Counted from the stretch's first letter, positions 43,129-52,243 are shown. The stretch is 64,000 nucleotides of DNA from Haloarchaeobius litoreus (GCF_024495425.1 NZ_JANHJR010000004.1:186001-250000), one strand, 5' to 3'. Notes: generated from the letters alone by a model not told the origin. Translations and numbers: made by a program.

Positions 43129-43896
43129 ATGACCCAGGACACACCGACCGCGACGTTTCGACGGTTCACCGACGTACAGGCAGACGAACCCTACCTCATC
43201 GAGGGCCTCCCCGGTCACGGCCTCGTCGCGTCCATCGCGACCGACCTCGTCACCAGACAGCTCGAGCTCGAGCACCACGGGAGCATCGTCTCCGACGAGT
43301 TCCCGTCCGTTGCTCCGTTCAAGGACGGCCGCGTACAGGACCTCGTCAGGGTGTACGCGGGGGAAGAACCGCCCGTGTTGACGCTCCAGAGCGACGTCCC
43401 GCTCCCCGGGCGAGCGTTCGAGCCACTCGCGAACTGCGTCCTCGAAGATCTGGCGGCCGAGTTCGAGTTCGCGATCTTCCTGACCGGTGCGCCGGCCGGG
43501 AGCGAGGAGGAGATCGGCGAGGTGTTCGGCGTCGCGACCACCGACGAGGTCGAGGCTGAACTCCGCGAAGCGGACATCCGTATCGCGGACGGGTTCGGCC
43601 TCATCGGGGGTGTCACGGGCGCGCTGGTCTCGGCCTGTAATCAGGCCGGCGTCCCAGCGTCGGTACTCGTCGTGAAGGCGAACCCGTACCTGCCGGATCC
43701 GACCGCCGCACAGTCCGTCATCGAGAACGCGCTCGAGCCGCTCGTCGACTTCGACATCGACACCACGGAGCTGGAGGAGCAGGCCGACGAGATACGGAAG
43801 CAGATGGAGGAGATCTCGAAGCACTACCAGCAGATGATGGCGTCAGAAGGGCAGGACCCACCCGAAGAGCCGTCCGGCCCGACGATGTTCCAGTAG
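43129..43896 (+). CDS. PAC2 family protein (proteasome assembly chaperone-like)
   Basis: A 255-residue PAC2-domain protein, with YLIEGLPGHGLVASIATDL near 20-38, DFPSVAPF-like text, FLTGAPAG and the FGLIGGVTGAL segment. The C-terminus has a charged helical tail (LEEQADEIRKQMEEISKHY). Archaeal PbaA/PbaB-type proteins of this family interact with the proteasome and PAN. The ATG at 43129 gives the normal N-terminus. Confidence 0.88.
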   Translation: MTQDTPTATFRRFTDVQADEPYLIEGLPGHGLVASIATDLVTRQLELEHHGSIVSDEFPSVAPFKDGRVQDLVRVYAGEEPPVLTLQSDVPLPGRAFEPLANCVLEDLAAEFEFAIFLTGAPAGSEEEIGEVFGVATTDEVEAELREADIRIADGFGLIGGVTGALVSACNQAGVPASVLVVKANPYLPDPTAAQSVIENALEPLVDFDIDTTELEEQADEIRKQMEEISKHYQQMMASEGQDPPEEPSGPTMFQ

Positions 43897-44005
43897 CCGG
43901 TTGCACGGTCGCTGCGACCGAGCTGGCCGTCACGGCGGCTCGAACTCGTCGGGGTGCTCCGCGTCAGACTCGTCTGTCTCGGGCATGGGCTCGGTCACGT
44001 GACGG

Positions 44006-44428
44006 TCAGTAGCTCGGCGACTCGGCCTCGATGACACCGGCGAGCCCGCCCATCTCGTCCGAGAACAGGACCACGAGGTCGTCGAGCGTCACGATTCCAC
44101 TGAGTTCGCCGTCGTCGTCGACGATCGGCATGCGTCGGACCTCGCCCCGGTACATCTCCTCGGTGACCTGGAACACCCCGTCGTCCTCGTGGGCCGTGAT
44201 CGGGTTCTTGCTCATGATGTCGCCGACGGTCACCTCGCGGGGGTCGGCACGTGGTTCGAGCACCTCGAGTGCGAGGTCGCGGTCCGTGACGATGCCCACC
44301 GGGAGGTCGTCCTCCTCGACAACCACGCTACCCACAGCCTCCTCCTTCATGACGGTCGCGAGGTTGCCCGCGGTCTGGTCCCGGTGTATCGTGATGACGC
44401 CCGTCCGTGCGATATCGCTGATTGGCAT
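44006..44428 (-). CDS. Two-CBS-domain protein
   Basis: A 140-residue protein made of two CBS motifs: DIARTGVITIHRDQT followed by VVVEEDDLPVGIVTDRDL, then DIMSKNPITAHEDD followed by MPIVDDDGELSGIVTLDDL. Such stand-alone pairs bind adenine nucleotides and sense energy state. The target is unknown. It ends in a short tail ESPSY. Confidence 0.9.
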   Translation of the reverse strand: MPISDIARTGVITIHRDQTAGNLATVMKEEAVGSVVVEEDDLPVGIVTDRDLALEVLEPRADPREVTVGDIMSKNPITAHEDDGVFQVTEEMYRGEVRRMPIVDDDGELSGIVTLDDLVVLFSDEMGGLAGVIEAESPSY

Positions 44429-44523
44429 GGCTCAGAACGGTCCCCTCGGCTGCCAGTCCGTTAAGTATGAACTGCGAACGAGCAGTAAGCTGATGTGAAC
44501 CCACGAATCGGGGTCGGCGTCCC

Positions 44524-44943
44524 TTAGTTCGACGCCGAACGGAGGAACGCGTCCAGGTCCGTCTGGATGTACGTCGCCACGCGCTCGCAGTAGGTCCAGA
44601 GCACGTCGTTGTACTGCTCCCGAGACGCCTCGTCGAGGCTCTCCTCGCCCCTGAAACCCTCGTATGGGATCTCGGGGTGGTAGGTGCAGACGACACCCAG
44701 TTCGCCGGGCTCGACGCCGCCATCGTGGACGATGCCGTACTCGTCAGCGCCCCAGATGCCGGGCTCGCCACGCCGCGTCAGGTCGGAGTCGATACGGTCG
44801 AGTTCCCCGAGCTCCGCGTCCGTGAGTGCGGCATCCGGCCCCTCGAACAGCTCCGTGTAGGCCTGGTCACGCGCCTCGTAGGTCCACTCAGGCAGGCGCT
44901 CGCGGGCACGCCGCACCGTCTCGCGGTCGATTTCTGCGCTCAT
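44524..44943 (-). CDS. Uncharacterised haloarchaeal protein
   Basis: A 139-residue acidic protein (ERLPEWTYEARDQAY near 15-29, HPEIPYEGFRG near 90) with no motif I can assign. Its composition and codon use match the neighbours, it has a clean start at 44943, and it fills the space between the CBS and TFB genes, so it is likely real. No membrane segment or signal is present. Confidence 0.6.
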   Translation of the reverse strand: MSAEIDRETVRRARERLPEWTYEARDQAYTELFEGPDAALTDAELGELDRIDSDLTRRGEPGIWGADEYGIVHDGGVEPGELGVVCTYHPEIPYEGFRGEESLDEASREQYNDVLWTYCERVATYIQTDLDAFLRSASN

Positions 44944-45028
44944 AGCCGTCCAGCACTACGTCGGCCATCATGAAAACGCTGGGGAGGACCCACTCGTGCA
45001 GCCGCAGCGACCTCCAGACCGCGATAGG

Positions 45029-45037
45029 TTTATATAC
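45029..45037 (+). promoter_or_regulatory. Strong TATA box of the tfb gene
   Basis: TTTATATAC is the best TATA match in this part of the window. It lies 72-80 nt before the ATG at 45109, so the mRNA should carry a 5' leader of about 45-50 nt, unlike the leaderless genes around it. Confidence 0.6.
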
Positions 45038-45108
45038 GTAATGCGGTTACTCATAGTTAGTTAGTTCGGGTCCGAGACGTTCGCGTTCCGGCCCCGAGTG
45101 ACGACGAA

Positions 45109-46089
45109 ATGAGTTCTGTAGATACGAGGACAGGAACGGACGGAGTAGAGACCGAGGTGGAGCGACCGACGGAGAGCGTCGCCGAACGCACGGAGACGTG
45201 TCCCGAGTGCGGGGCCCGGCTCGCGACCGACCCCGAGCACGCGGAGACGACCTGCACCGAGTGTGGCCTGGTGGTCACCGACCGACACGTCGACCGGGGT
45301 CCGGAGTGGCGGTCGTTCGACGACGGTGAGCGGGGAAGCCGCAGTCGGGTCGGAGCACCGACCACCCGGCTCCTCCACGACAAGGGGCTCTCCAGCCACA
45401 TCGGCTGGGAGAACCGCGACGGTCGCGGCTCCACGCTGAGCCCCCGCCAGCGACGGCGGATGGGCCGGCTCCGGACCTGGGACGAGCGCTTCCGGGCGAA
45501 GAGCCACGACGACCGCAACCTCAAGCAGGCGCTCGGTGAGATCCAGCGGATGGGGAGCGCCCTCGGCCTCCAGGACGAGGTCAGGGAGACCGCGAGCGTC
45601 ATCTACCGGCGAGCCCAGGCGGAGGACCTGCTCCCGGGACGCACCATCGAGGCCATCTCGACCGCCGCGCTGTACGCGGCGGCTCGCCAGATGGACAACC
45701 CCCGCAGCATCGACGAGGTCGCCGCGGTGAGTCGCGTCGGCGAGCAGGAGTTCAAGCGGGCGTACCGCTATCTGATCCGCGAGCTCGAACTGCCGGTCAA
45801 GCCCGCGAACCCACAGCAGTACATCGCCCGGCTGGCGTCTGCACTCTCCACCCGGCCGGAGACCGAGCGACAGGCACGCGAGCTCCTCGCCGCCGCGGAA
45901 GGGACAGGCGTCTTCACGGGCAAGAGTCCGGTCGGGCTGGCAGCAGCGGCCCTGTACGCCGCGTCCCAGCTCACCGGCGAGCGGCTGACGCAGGACGCGG
46001 TCAGCGAGGTGGCCGAGGTGAGCACCGTGACCATCCGCAACCGGTACAAGGAGCTCCTCGAGCTCCACGACGGCCGGACCGACACCTGA
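45109..46089 (+). CDS. tfb: Transcription initiation factor TFB
   Basis: A 326-residue archaeal TFIIB. The zinc ribbon has Cys31, Cys34, Cys49 and Cys52. The B-finger/linker follows with RSFDDGERGSRSRVGAPTT, and two cyclin-like repeats cover about 120-215 and 220-315. It recruits RNA polymerase to TBP-bound promoters. Haloarchaea encode many TFBs for condition-specific programmes, so this may be one of several. No frameshift or missing residue is seen. A ribbon-only relic lies at 18654. Confidence 0.95.
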   Translation: MSSVDTRTGTDGVETEVERPTESVAERTETCPECGARLATDPEHAETTCTECGLVVTDRHVDRGPEWRSFDDGERGSRSRVGAPTTRLLHDKGLSSHIGWENRDGRGSTLSPRQRRRMGRLRTWDERFRAKSHDDRNLKQALGEIQRMGSALGLQDEVRETASVIYRRAQAEDLLPGRTIEAISTAALYAAARQMDNPRSIDEVAAVSRVGEQEFKRAYRYLIRELELPVKPANPQQYIARLASALSTRPETERQARELLAAAEGTGVFTGKSPVGLAAAALYAASQLTGERLTQDAVSEVAEVSTVTIRNRYKELLELHDGRTDT

Positions 46090-46403
46090 CCGGGCCACAG
46101 GACGCGTTTCACGGTCCGATTCAGCGCATCGAGCTTCCGGGCGAGTCGTTCGCTGGCGGCAGCAATCTCGTCGGCCCGTCCGTCGACACGGCCCGAGGCG
46201 GCGGTCGGGAGGTTCTCCTCCGATTTGTCTCGTGCACCCACGGTATTCAGCGCCGCACGACAAGTTCGGTGTGGAGAGCCGCTTAGGCCGGTCGATACCC
46301 GCAGACAGGAGTCTGTTCGTCTGGAACTGGAAACCACCTGAAAAGTAATCCGTCACATGATATTTTCCGTCGTTCACCGTACTTCGACACGGAGTCGACA
46401 GCA
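46090..46403. other. Intergenic region after tfb
   Basis: No convincing gene. A minus-strand frame beginning at a GTG near 46241 has partly protein-like text (SERLARKLDALNRTVKR) but runs antisense into tfb and is not accepted. The AT-rich GATATTTTCC near 46361 may be the promoter of the downstream hsp20 gene. Confidence 0.4.
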
Positions 46404-46856
46404 ATGAGCACACCCAGCAACCCCTTCGAGGAACTGATGCGACTCACCGAACGGATGAACCAGCAGTTCGAGGAGACAACACGCACCTGGTCGAGGGACG
46501 GCCCCGCATCCTGGTTGTCGATGGAAGGAGACGAGATGTCACTGGACCTCGTCGAACACGACGACGAGTTCGTCGCCGCCGTCGACCTACCGGGGTTCGA
46601 ACGGGACGAGGTGACCATCCGCGTGACCGACCACCGACTGGAGATCGATGCCGAACACGAGGCCGAGACAGAGGAGGAGGAGGAGCACTACCTCCGACAC
46701 GAGCGTACTCACCGCGAGCTGCACCGGTCGGTCCGGCTGCCCGACGAGGTCGATACGGAGAACGTCGAGGCCAACATGCGGAACGGCGTCCTGACCGTCA
46801 CGCTCCCGAAGCGCGAGGTGACGGAGGCCCGCACCATCGAGATCGAGGAGTCCTGA
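46404..46856 (+). CDS. hsp20: Hsp20/alpha-crystallin family chaperone
   Basis: A 150-residue small heat-shock protein. The alpha-crystallin domain spans about 48-145 with VDLPGFERDEVTIRV, a highly acidic insertion (ETEEEEEHY), and GVLTVTLPK near the end. The C-terminal I-x-I-like motif is TIEIEES. It holds unfolding proteins during heat or salt shock. A related gene of opposite orientation is at 47543-47923. Confidence 0.93.
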   Translation: MSTPSNPFEELMRLTERMNQQFEETTRTWSRDGPASWLSMEGDEMSLDLVEHDDEFVAAVDLPGFERDEVTIRVTDHRLEIDAEHEAETEEEEEHYLRHERTHRELHRSVRLPDEVDTENVEANMRNGVLTVTLPKREVTEARTIEIEES

Positions 46857-46894
46857 GAAGTCGGCGTTCCCGGCCCTCTACCCTGCCCGGTTCC

Positions 46895-47533
46895 CTACAC
46901 GAGGTGGTCGCCGAACCAGTCTGCCGCGAGTTCCGCCACCCGCTCCAGCTCACCCTCGCCTTCGAACAGGTGTCCCGCACCCTCGACGACGACGAGTTCC
47001 TTCTCACAGGCCAGTCGCTCGTACGCCTCGCGGTTCAGCTCCAGCACCTGCGTGTCCGCCCCGCCCACCACGAACAGCGTCGCCGCGGTCACGTCCGGTA
47101 GCTGGGCCGACGCGAGGTCGACGCGGCCACCCCGGGAGACGACGGCACCGACGTCCTCTCGGGCCGCGGCAGCCCTGAGCGCGGCGGCCGCACCGGTGCT
47201 GGAGCCGAAGTACCCGACCGCGAGCGGGGCCGTGTCCTCGCGCTCGCGGAGCCAGCCCGTGGCCGCATCGAGGCGGTCGGTCAGCCGGTCGATGTCGAAC
47301 CGGTTCTCGTAGGCCCGGTCCTCGGCCTCGGTGAGCAGGTCGAACAGGAGCGTCCCGAGGCCCCGCTCGCGCAGGACGGACGCGACGTACTGGTTGCGGG
47401 GGCTGTGGCGGCTGCTGCCGCTGCCGTGGGCGAACACGACCAGCCCGGAGCCCCCGTCCGGCAGGTGGAGCTCACCGTCGAGCGTCGCCGAACCAGCCGG
47501 GATCGAGACACGGGACCCATCCTGGTCGGCCAT
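46895..47533 (-). CDS. Alpha/beta hydrolase (dienelactone-hydrolase-like)
   Basis: A 212-residue hydrolase. The oxyanion segment is VVFAHGSGSSRHSPRN near 31-46, the nucleophile Ser is in GYFGSSTGAAAAL, the acid is likely Asp in VVGGADTQVL, and the catalytic His is in GAGHLFEG. Small esterase or dienelactone hydrolase type, cytosolic, substrate unknown. It ends in the space after the plus-strand hsp20 and starts ten bases before the end of the second hsp20. Confidence 0.87.
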   Translation of the reverse strand: MADQDGSRVSIPAGSATLDGELHLPDGGSGLVVFAHGSGSSRHSPRNQYVASVLRERGLGTLLFDLLTEAEDRAYENRFDIDRLTDRLDAATGWLREREDTAPLAVGYFGSSTGAAAALRAAAAREDVGAVVSRGGRVDLASAQLPDVTAATLFVVGGADTQVLELNREAYERLACEKELVVVEGAGHLFEGEGELERVAELAADWFGDHLV

Positions 47534-47542
47534 CCGCTACCC

Positions 47543-47923
47543 TCACTCCACCTCGACACGCTTCGGCCGGTGACGCCTCGGGAGGTGGACCCTGAGGACG
47601 CCACCGGTGTAGTTCGCCGAGACCCGTCGTTCGTCGACGGGCTCGGGGAGGTGGAGCACCCGCGACACCTCTCCGCGACCGCGCTCCTGCCTGAGATACC
47701 GGTCCTCGTCCCCCTGGCCGAAGTCGGCGGCGATACGGACGCGGGCGTTCCGTACGCTCACGTCGATGTCCTGCGTCCGCAGGCCCGGCAGGTTGGCCGA
47801 GACGACGAACTCCTCGCCGTGGTCCTCCAGGTCGATCGGGAATCCGTCGCCGTCCGTGCGAGGTCGATCGGCTGTCGGCTGTTCAACACCGCGCGCGCTC
47901 GTCCGCGGTTGATTGCGTCTCAT
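47543..47923 (-). CDS. Hsp20/alpha-crystallin family protein, second copy
   Basis: A 126-residue small heat-shock protein with a basic N-terminus and the alpha-crystallin domain from about 33 to 120 (SANLPGLRTQDIDVSV, then GGVLRVHLPR). The C-terminus ends in PKRVEVE, with a degenerate I-x-I motif. It follows a 54-residue helical microprotein by 21 bases, suggesting one transcript. Shorter and more Arg-rich than the copy at 46404-46856. Confidence 0.88.
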   Translation of the reverse strand: MRRNQPRTSARGVEQPTADRPRTDGDGFPIDLEDHGEEFVVSANLPGLRTQDIDVSVRNARVRIAADFGQGDEDRYLRQERGRGEVSRVLHLPEPVDERRVSANYTGGVLRVHLPRRHRPKRVEVE

Positions 47924-47944
47924 TGTCGAAAACCATCCGCGTGG

Positions 47945-48109
47945 TCACTCGTCGGTCGCGAGCTCCCGCTCCATCAGGTCCTCCAGCAACTCCTCGTACT
48001 CCATTTCGGACCCTCGGACCTCTTCGAGGGCCTCCCGCATCTCGCGCTCCCGCTGTCTGCGCTCCTCGTCGAGTGCCTTCTTGTCTCGCCCTTTTCGGGT
48101 GTCTGGCAT
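47945..48109 (-). CDS. 54-residue charged helical microprotein
   Basis: The frame begins MPDTRKGRDKKALDEERRQR and continues with EREMREALEEVRG and EYEELLEDLMEREL. It is almost entirely charged and heptad-like, so a short coiled coil is likely. Start and stop sit neatly before the hsp20 gene with a 21-base gap, and no other gene claims this space. It may be a chaperone partner or a small regulator; there is no recognised family. Confidence 0.6.
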   Translation of the reverse strand: MPDTRKGRDKKALDEERRQREREMREALEEVRGSEMEYEELLEDLMERELATDE

Positions 48110-48462
48110 GTGCTACCATTGAACGTGTTCACTCCTAACCTTTGTGCTATCCTGTCCGGTTGCGGATAGGTCCAAGCGTCCCACGACCCTGGGCCCGAGA
48201 GCGCTCGCCGGTCCCGATGAAGTGGCCGCGGTCGGTGCACAGCCGTATCCGCCACATGGTCAGCGAGCGCGCGACTGTCCCGAACGCTGCCGAGACCGAG
48301 CCGGCCCCTTCGCGCCGGTCTCCCGGAGTGTTCCTTCGGTCTCCGAGACGCGGGCGCCCCCGTCGAGCGTCCCGTACTCGCTCGTGCCGATGTCGCGGCT
48401 CTCCATGGCTCTCCGGGGCTCGAACGACGCGGTGCCCGGGGGGTCGGTGTCCACCCGACCCA
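48110..48462. other. Intergenic region after NAPRT
   Basis: A short minus-strand frame starts with an ATG overlapping the NAPRT stop (TGATG) and runs 67 codons to 48260. Its text is Arg/Gly-rich and unlike known proteins. The overlap leaves open a coupled small protein, but I do not annotate it as a gene. The rest holds the upstream region of the microprotein/hsp20 unit. Confidence 0.35.
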
Positions 48463-49848
48463 TCACTCGTCCCTCAGGTACTGTCGTTCGAGCTCCTCGC
48501 GGAGCGCACCCGTCATCTCTTGGAGCCCGTCGCTCGGCCGCACCTGATACGAGGCCGGCCGCCTGAGGGCTCGAAACCGGGCCGGGAGCCGTGTGAGCTG
48601 TCCCAGGGTCCGCTCCCGACAGGTCGCGAGCGACGGCGATTCACCCACCCATTCGCCGTCCTCGACGACGACCCGGAGCTGTTCATCGCCGCGTCCAGCC
48701 TCGTCTCTGAGGGCGAGCACGTCCCGATGGAACCGTCCGTCCCGCTCGACCCTGCGGACGCTCTTCTGCCACGGGTAGGTGGCCTTTCCGGGCGAGAGCT
48801 TCATCGACGGGACGAGGTCCCCGTCCTGCTCTACAGCGACCAGCTTGTACACCATGTTGAGCGTAGGGGCGTCCTCGCTGGTGACCAGTGCCGTCCCCGG
48901 GCCGAAGCCCGTCGCGACTCCGCCCCCGTTGAGGAACGACTCGATGCTGTACTCGTCCATCCCCGAGGAGACGAATATCCCGCAGTCGACGATCTCCGAG
49001 ACCGTCTTCGAGAGCCCGACGAGGTCCCCCGAATCCAGCCGGACACCCTCGATGTCGAGCTCTCGTTCCGCGGCGACGCTGGCGGCGGTCCGCGCGCCCC
49101 CGACCGTGTCGTACGTGTCCACGAGCAGGACCGAGTCCTCGCCGTAGACATCGAGGAACGCTTCGAATGCCTCCCGCTCCGTCGGGAAGCTCTGGACCCA
49201 CGAGTGCGCCATCGTCCCGGCGGTCGGGACGTCGAAGCGCCAACCGGCTTCGACGTTGGAGGTCGCGTCGAAGCCGCCGATGTACGCAGCACGGACGGCC
49301 TTCAGTCCCGCGTCTGTTCCGTGCGCTCTTCGGGAGCCGAAGTCGACGAGCGCCTGACCGTCGCCGAGCCGGTCGACCGTATCTCGCATCCGGGCGGCCT
49401 TCGTCGCGACGAGGCTCTGGTAGCCCACCTGGTTCAGCAGTAGCGTCTCGAACAGCTGTGCCTGACTGATGGGCGCCGTCACCTCCACCAGCGGTTCGTC
49501 GGGGAACACGACCGTCCCCTCCGGCACGGCCCGTATCTCGCCGGTGAACTCGAACGCCGCGAGGAACTCGAGGAAGCTCTCGGAGAACCCGAGCGAGTCC
49601 AGGAACGCGAGCTCCTCGTCGTCGAACGAGAGGGTCAGGACGTAGTCGAGCGCCTGTTCGAGCCCCGCCGCGACGACGTAGCCACGGTCGGTCGGCAGCG
49701 ACCGGAAGTACAGGTCGAACGTCGCGAGCGGGTCGTGACCCGTCTCGTGGTACCCCTGCAGCATCGCCAGCTCGTAGCGGTCCGTGAACAGTGCGAGCCC
49801 GGAAGCCCGGGCGTCGGGTCCTGCCGCTCCGCGTGTCGGTGGCGCCAT
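48463..49848 (-). CDS. pncB: Nicotinate phosphoribosyltransferase
   Basis: A 461-residue NAPRT of normal length. It contains FTDRYELAMLQGYHE near the start, DFGSRRAHGTDAGLKAVRAAY with the phosphoribosyl and catalytic residues, GGFDATSNV, MAHSWVQSF and a LDSGDLVGLSK strand. It joins nicotinic acid to PRPP in the Preiss-Handler route to NAD. The start lies within an Ala/Gly/Arg-rich lead; the ATG at 49848 is the first available. Single gene. Confidence 0.92.
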   Translation of the reverse strand: MAPPTRGAAGPDARASGLALFTDRYELAMLQGYHETGHDPLATFDLYFRSLPTDRGYVVAAGLEQALDYVLTLSFDDEELAFLDSLGFSESFLEFLAAFEFTGEIRAVPEGTVVFPDEPLVEVTAPISQAQLFETLLLNQVGYQSLVATKAARMRDTVDRLGDGQALVDFGSRRAHGTDAGLKAVRAAYIGGFDATSNVEAGWRFDVPTAGTMAHSWVQSFPTEREAFEAFLDVYGEDSVLLVDTYDTVGGARTAASVAAERELDIEGVRLDSGDLVGLSKTVSEIVDCGIFVSSGMDEYSIESFLNGGGVATGFGPGTALVTSEDAPTLNMVYKLVAVEQDGDLVPSMKLSPGKATYPWQKSVRRVERDGRFHRDVLALRDEAGRGDEQLRVVVEDGEWVGESPSLATCRERTLGQLTRLPARFRALRRPASYQVRPSDGLQEMTGALREELERQYLRDE

Positions 49849-49923
49849 CCCGTCGACAGTGTCGCGGGTGAGCCCTTTTGTTCGCCTGCCACTACCCCCC
49901 GGTGCGGTGGCGGTCGCCCGGGC

Positions 49924-50436
49924 TCAGACCGACAGTTGCGGGACCGACCGGCTGACCAGGGCGTACACCGGGCCGAGGATGGCACCGTAGACGAGGTGCG
50001 AGACGCCCATGACGAGCGCGGTGACGAAGGTCTCGATGCCGGGGGTCGGGACGAACGGGAACGGGAGCCCGGCGTCGATGCTCGCGTTGATAGCCAGCGG
50101 GAAGATGACACCGCCTGTCACGAGCCCGAGGAACGCGCCGTAGCCGATACCGATGCCGACGAACGTCGAGAGTCCGAAGGACTCGTGACGGACCAGCGGT
50201 CGGGAGAGGATGGCCGCGAACACAAGCGCGAAGACGACGCTGTGGAACAGGTGGGCGAGCCAGCCACCGACGAACGTTTCCATCCCGTAGATCGCCCCGA
50301 TGGTGGGCAGAATATCGGTGCCCACCGAGAGCACGACGCCCATCCCGACCCCCGCGAGCAGTCCAGCGACGGCCGCCGCCACCCACGGGTGGTACCCGGT
50401 CTCTTGCGCAGCGGGTTCGGTGGTCTCGTAGGCCAT
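49924..50436 (-). CDS. Conserved membrane protein of unknown function
   Basis: A 170-residue protein with four to five hydrophobic helices (about 18-37, 48-72, 88-110, 135-160). Text such as WLAHLFHSVVFALVF and SHLVYGAILGPVYAL is shared by a haloarchaeal family sometimes labelled as a histidine-kinase sensor part, but no kinase domain is present. The ATG at 50436 follows the stop of the truncated synthase-like gene by five bases, so the pair may be one transcript. Confidence 0.65.
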   Translation of the reverse strand: MAYETTEPAAQETGYHPWVAAAVAGLLAGVGMGVVLSVGTDILPTIGAIYGMETFVGGWLAHLFHSVVFALVFAAILSRPLVRHESFGLSTFVGIGIGYGAFLGLVTGGVIFPLAINASIDAGLPFPFVPTPGIETFVTALVMGVSHLVYGAILGPVYALVSRSVPQLSV

Positions 50437-50441
50437 CGCGA

Positions 50442-50783
50442 TCACCCCCTGCTGGAGGACGCGACCCTGCCCCGGGTCGACTTCTTCCCCCAGAGCCCGG
50501 AGCGCATGCACTCGACGGTTCCACCGGTCGAGACCTGGAGGTCGAACTCGGGGGAGCTCTCGACGAGCTCTCGGACCGCAGACTCCGGCAGCAGGGCGAA
50601 CGAGCCCCCCGAGAACTCGTCGCTACCCACGTAGTGGCCCATCGTCTCGGGGCTATCTCGAAGCGCCCGCGGCTCCATCGGGTCGTCGTACGGCCCCCGG
50701 CTCTCCGTGATTCCACGGTCCCGGGGCTCCGCCGGTCTATCGGTGAGGTGCAGGAAGTCGAACGCGCGCTCGTCGAGCGGCAT
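50442..50783 (-). pseudogene. Truncated phosphosulfolactate-synthase-like (ComA family) protein
   Basis: A 113-residue frame with FDFLHLTDRPAEPRDRGITE, SRGPYDDPMEPRAL, GHYVGSDEFSGGSFALLPES and FDLQVSTGGTVE. This corresponds to the N-terminal part of ComA-like TIM-barrel enzymes of about 250 residues. After TGGTVE the text becomes Arg/Ser-rich and stops, so two thirds of the barrel is missing. It may still be translated as a fragment from the ATG at 50783. ComA makes phosphosulfolactate in coenzyme M synthesis; its role in non-methanogens is not clear. Confidence 0.55.
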
Positions 50784-50890
50784 GGTTCGTGCGAGCATAC
50801 CACGATATCGGTAATAGGAGTACGTGATGCTCCTGAACGTCGGACGCGGTAACGGTGTGCTACTGGGCGGACGCGTCGCGCGGCCAGTGG

Positions 50891-52243
50891 TCAGTCCAGC
50901 AGCGCGACGAGGTCCGCGACCTCGTGGTCCTCAATCCCTCTCACCGTCTCGACGATGCGGTCCCGATGGGCCTCGTCGTAGCGGTCCGCAGTCATCGACT
51001 CGAACTTCGCCACGAGGTCGTCCCACGACATCGGCTTGCTCGGATGCCCCGCGAAAGCGTCCTTCTCGACGCGGTACACCGTCCCGTCGTCGACTGCGAC
51101 GTCGACGATGGCGGGCATCGCACCCGCCTCGAAGCGCTCGGTCAGCGTGTCGTCCTCGTCGACCGACACCGTCTCGAGCAGCCGCTGCACCCCCTCGCGA
51201 TGGATCCGTTCCGGCGTGTACGATTCCCGGGTGAGCTCCCCGTCGACGAGTGCCGCCGACAGCATGTACGGCAGCGAGTGGTCCGCCTGTGCCTTCGTCT
51301 GTACGTCGTGACGGTTGCCCTCGCCGCCACCGATGATGAGCGCGGCCCCGTGGAACGTCTGGAGCGTGATGGCCTCGACGCGCTCGTGGTCGATGTCCTC
51401 CCCCGCGGCGAGCTCGACGATGCCCTCGACCGCCGACTGGGCGTAGGTCTCCGCGACGTATCGCTTCGTCATCGTGTCGAGGACGCGCTCACAGCCGGTG
51501 TCGAGGTCGAGCTGGAACGGGCCGGAGATGACCTCCTTCCAGCCCTTCTGGCCCTCGAACAGGTCGACCGGTCCCTCCATGCCGTGGTCGGCGAGCACGA
51601 CCGAGTGGACGGCGTTCCGCGCGGCGTTCGCGCTCGCGACGCCCTTCCACTCGTTGATGCCGCCGGTCCGGGTCACGCGCAGCGCGTTGTGCGCGGTGCC
51701 GGCGATGCCGATCGCGTTCCGCAGTTGCTCCGTGTCGAGCCCACGGGCGTCCCCGGCCGCGGTCGCGGCCGAGACGACCGTGTGCGTGACGTGGTCCCAG
51801 CCGCGGCCACGCACCGGCGCGTTCCAGGCGAGTTCGCCCTGCACCTCGTAGGCCACGGCGAGCGACGCGAGGAGTTCGGCCCCGGAGCGCCCCTGCTGTT
51901 CGGCCACGGCGAGTACGGCGGCCACGTTGTCGCTGGGGTGGGGCGTCTCCCCGGGCGCGAGGAACGAGTCCATGTAGTCGAGGTAGCGGACGAGCGTGGT
52001 GTTGTACATCGCCGCGGCGACCGGCGAGGTGTGTCGGCCGCTCCCCCACAGCCGACAGTCGCCGTCGCCGGCGTACTCGTCGACCGTCGACCGCACGACC
52101 GCGGAGGTCTCCGCCTCCATCGCGCCGACCGCGATGCCGAGCGAGTCGAGGAGTCGCTTCTTCAGCTCGTCGCGGACCGGCCCAGAGAGCGACTCGTACT
52201 CGACGTCACGGGCGAAGGCCGCGAGTTCAGCCGTCGTGGTCAT
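50891..52243 (-). CDS. MmgE/PrpD family protein
   Basis: A 450-residue protein of the 2-methylcitrate dehydratase (PrpD)/iminodisuccinate epimerase family. It has LLDSLGIAVGAMEAET near 30, AAMYNTTLVRYLDYMDSF near 77, PHPSDNVAAVLAVAE near 102 and a central GRGWDHVTHTVV. PrpD dehydrates 2-methylcitrate in propionate breakdown, but no other prp gene is near, so another hydroxy-acid substrate is possible. Length and start are normal. Stand-alone. Confidence 0.88.
   Translation of the reverse strand: MTTTAELAAFARDVEYESLSGPVRDELKKRLLDSLGIAVGAMEAETSAVVRSTVDEYAGDGDCRLWGSGRHTSPVAAAMYNTTLVRYLDYMDSFLAPGETPHPSDNVAAVLAVAEQQGRSGAELLASLAVAYEVQGELAWNAPVRGRGWDHVTHTVVSAATAAGDARGLDTEQLRNAIGIAGTAHNALRVTRTGGINEWKGVASANAARNAVHSVVLADHGMEGPVDLFEGQKGWKEVISGPFQLDLDTGCERVLDTMTKRYVAETYAQSAVEGIVELAAGEDIDHERVEAITLQTFHGAALIIGGGEGNRHDVQTKAQADHSLPYMLSAALVDGELTRESYTPERIHREGVQRLLETVSVDEDDTLTERFEAGAMPAIVDVAVDDGTVYRVEKDAFAGHPSKPMSWDDLVAKFESMTADRYDEAHRDRIVETVRGIEDHEVADLVALLD

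Noticed and set aside
43930-43986. 18-residue acidic frame after the CBS gene
   Set aside because: Too short to separate from chance and lacks a promoter of its own.
48260-48463. 67-codon frame overlapping the NAPRT stop
   Set aside because: Arg/Gly-rich with no homologous text; the overlap alone is not enough.
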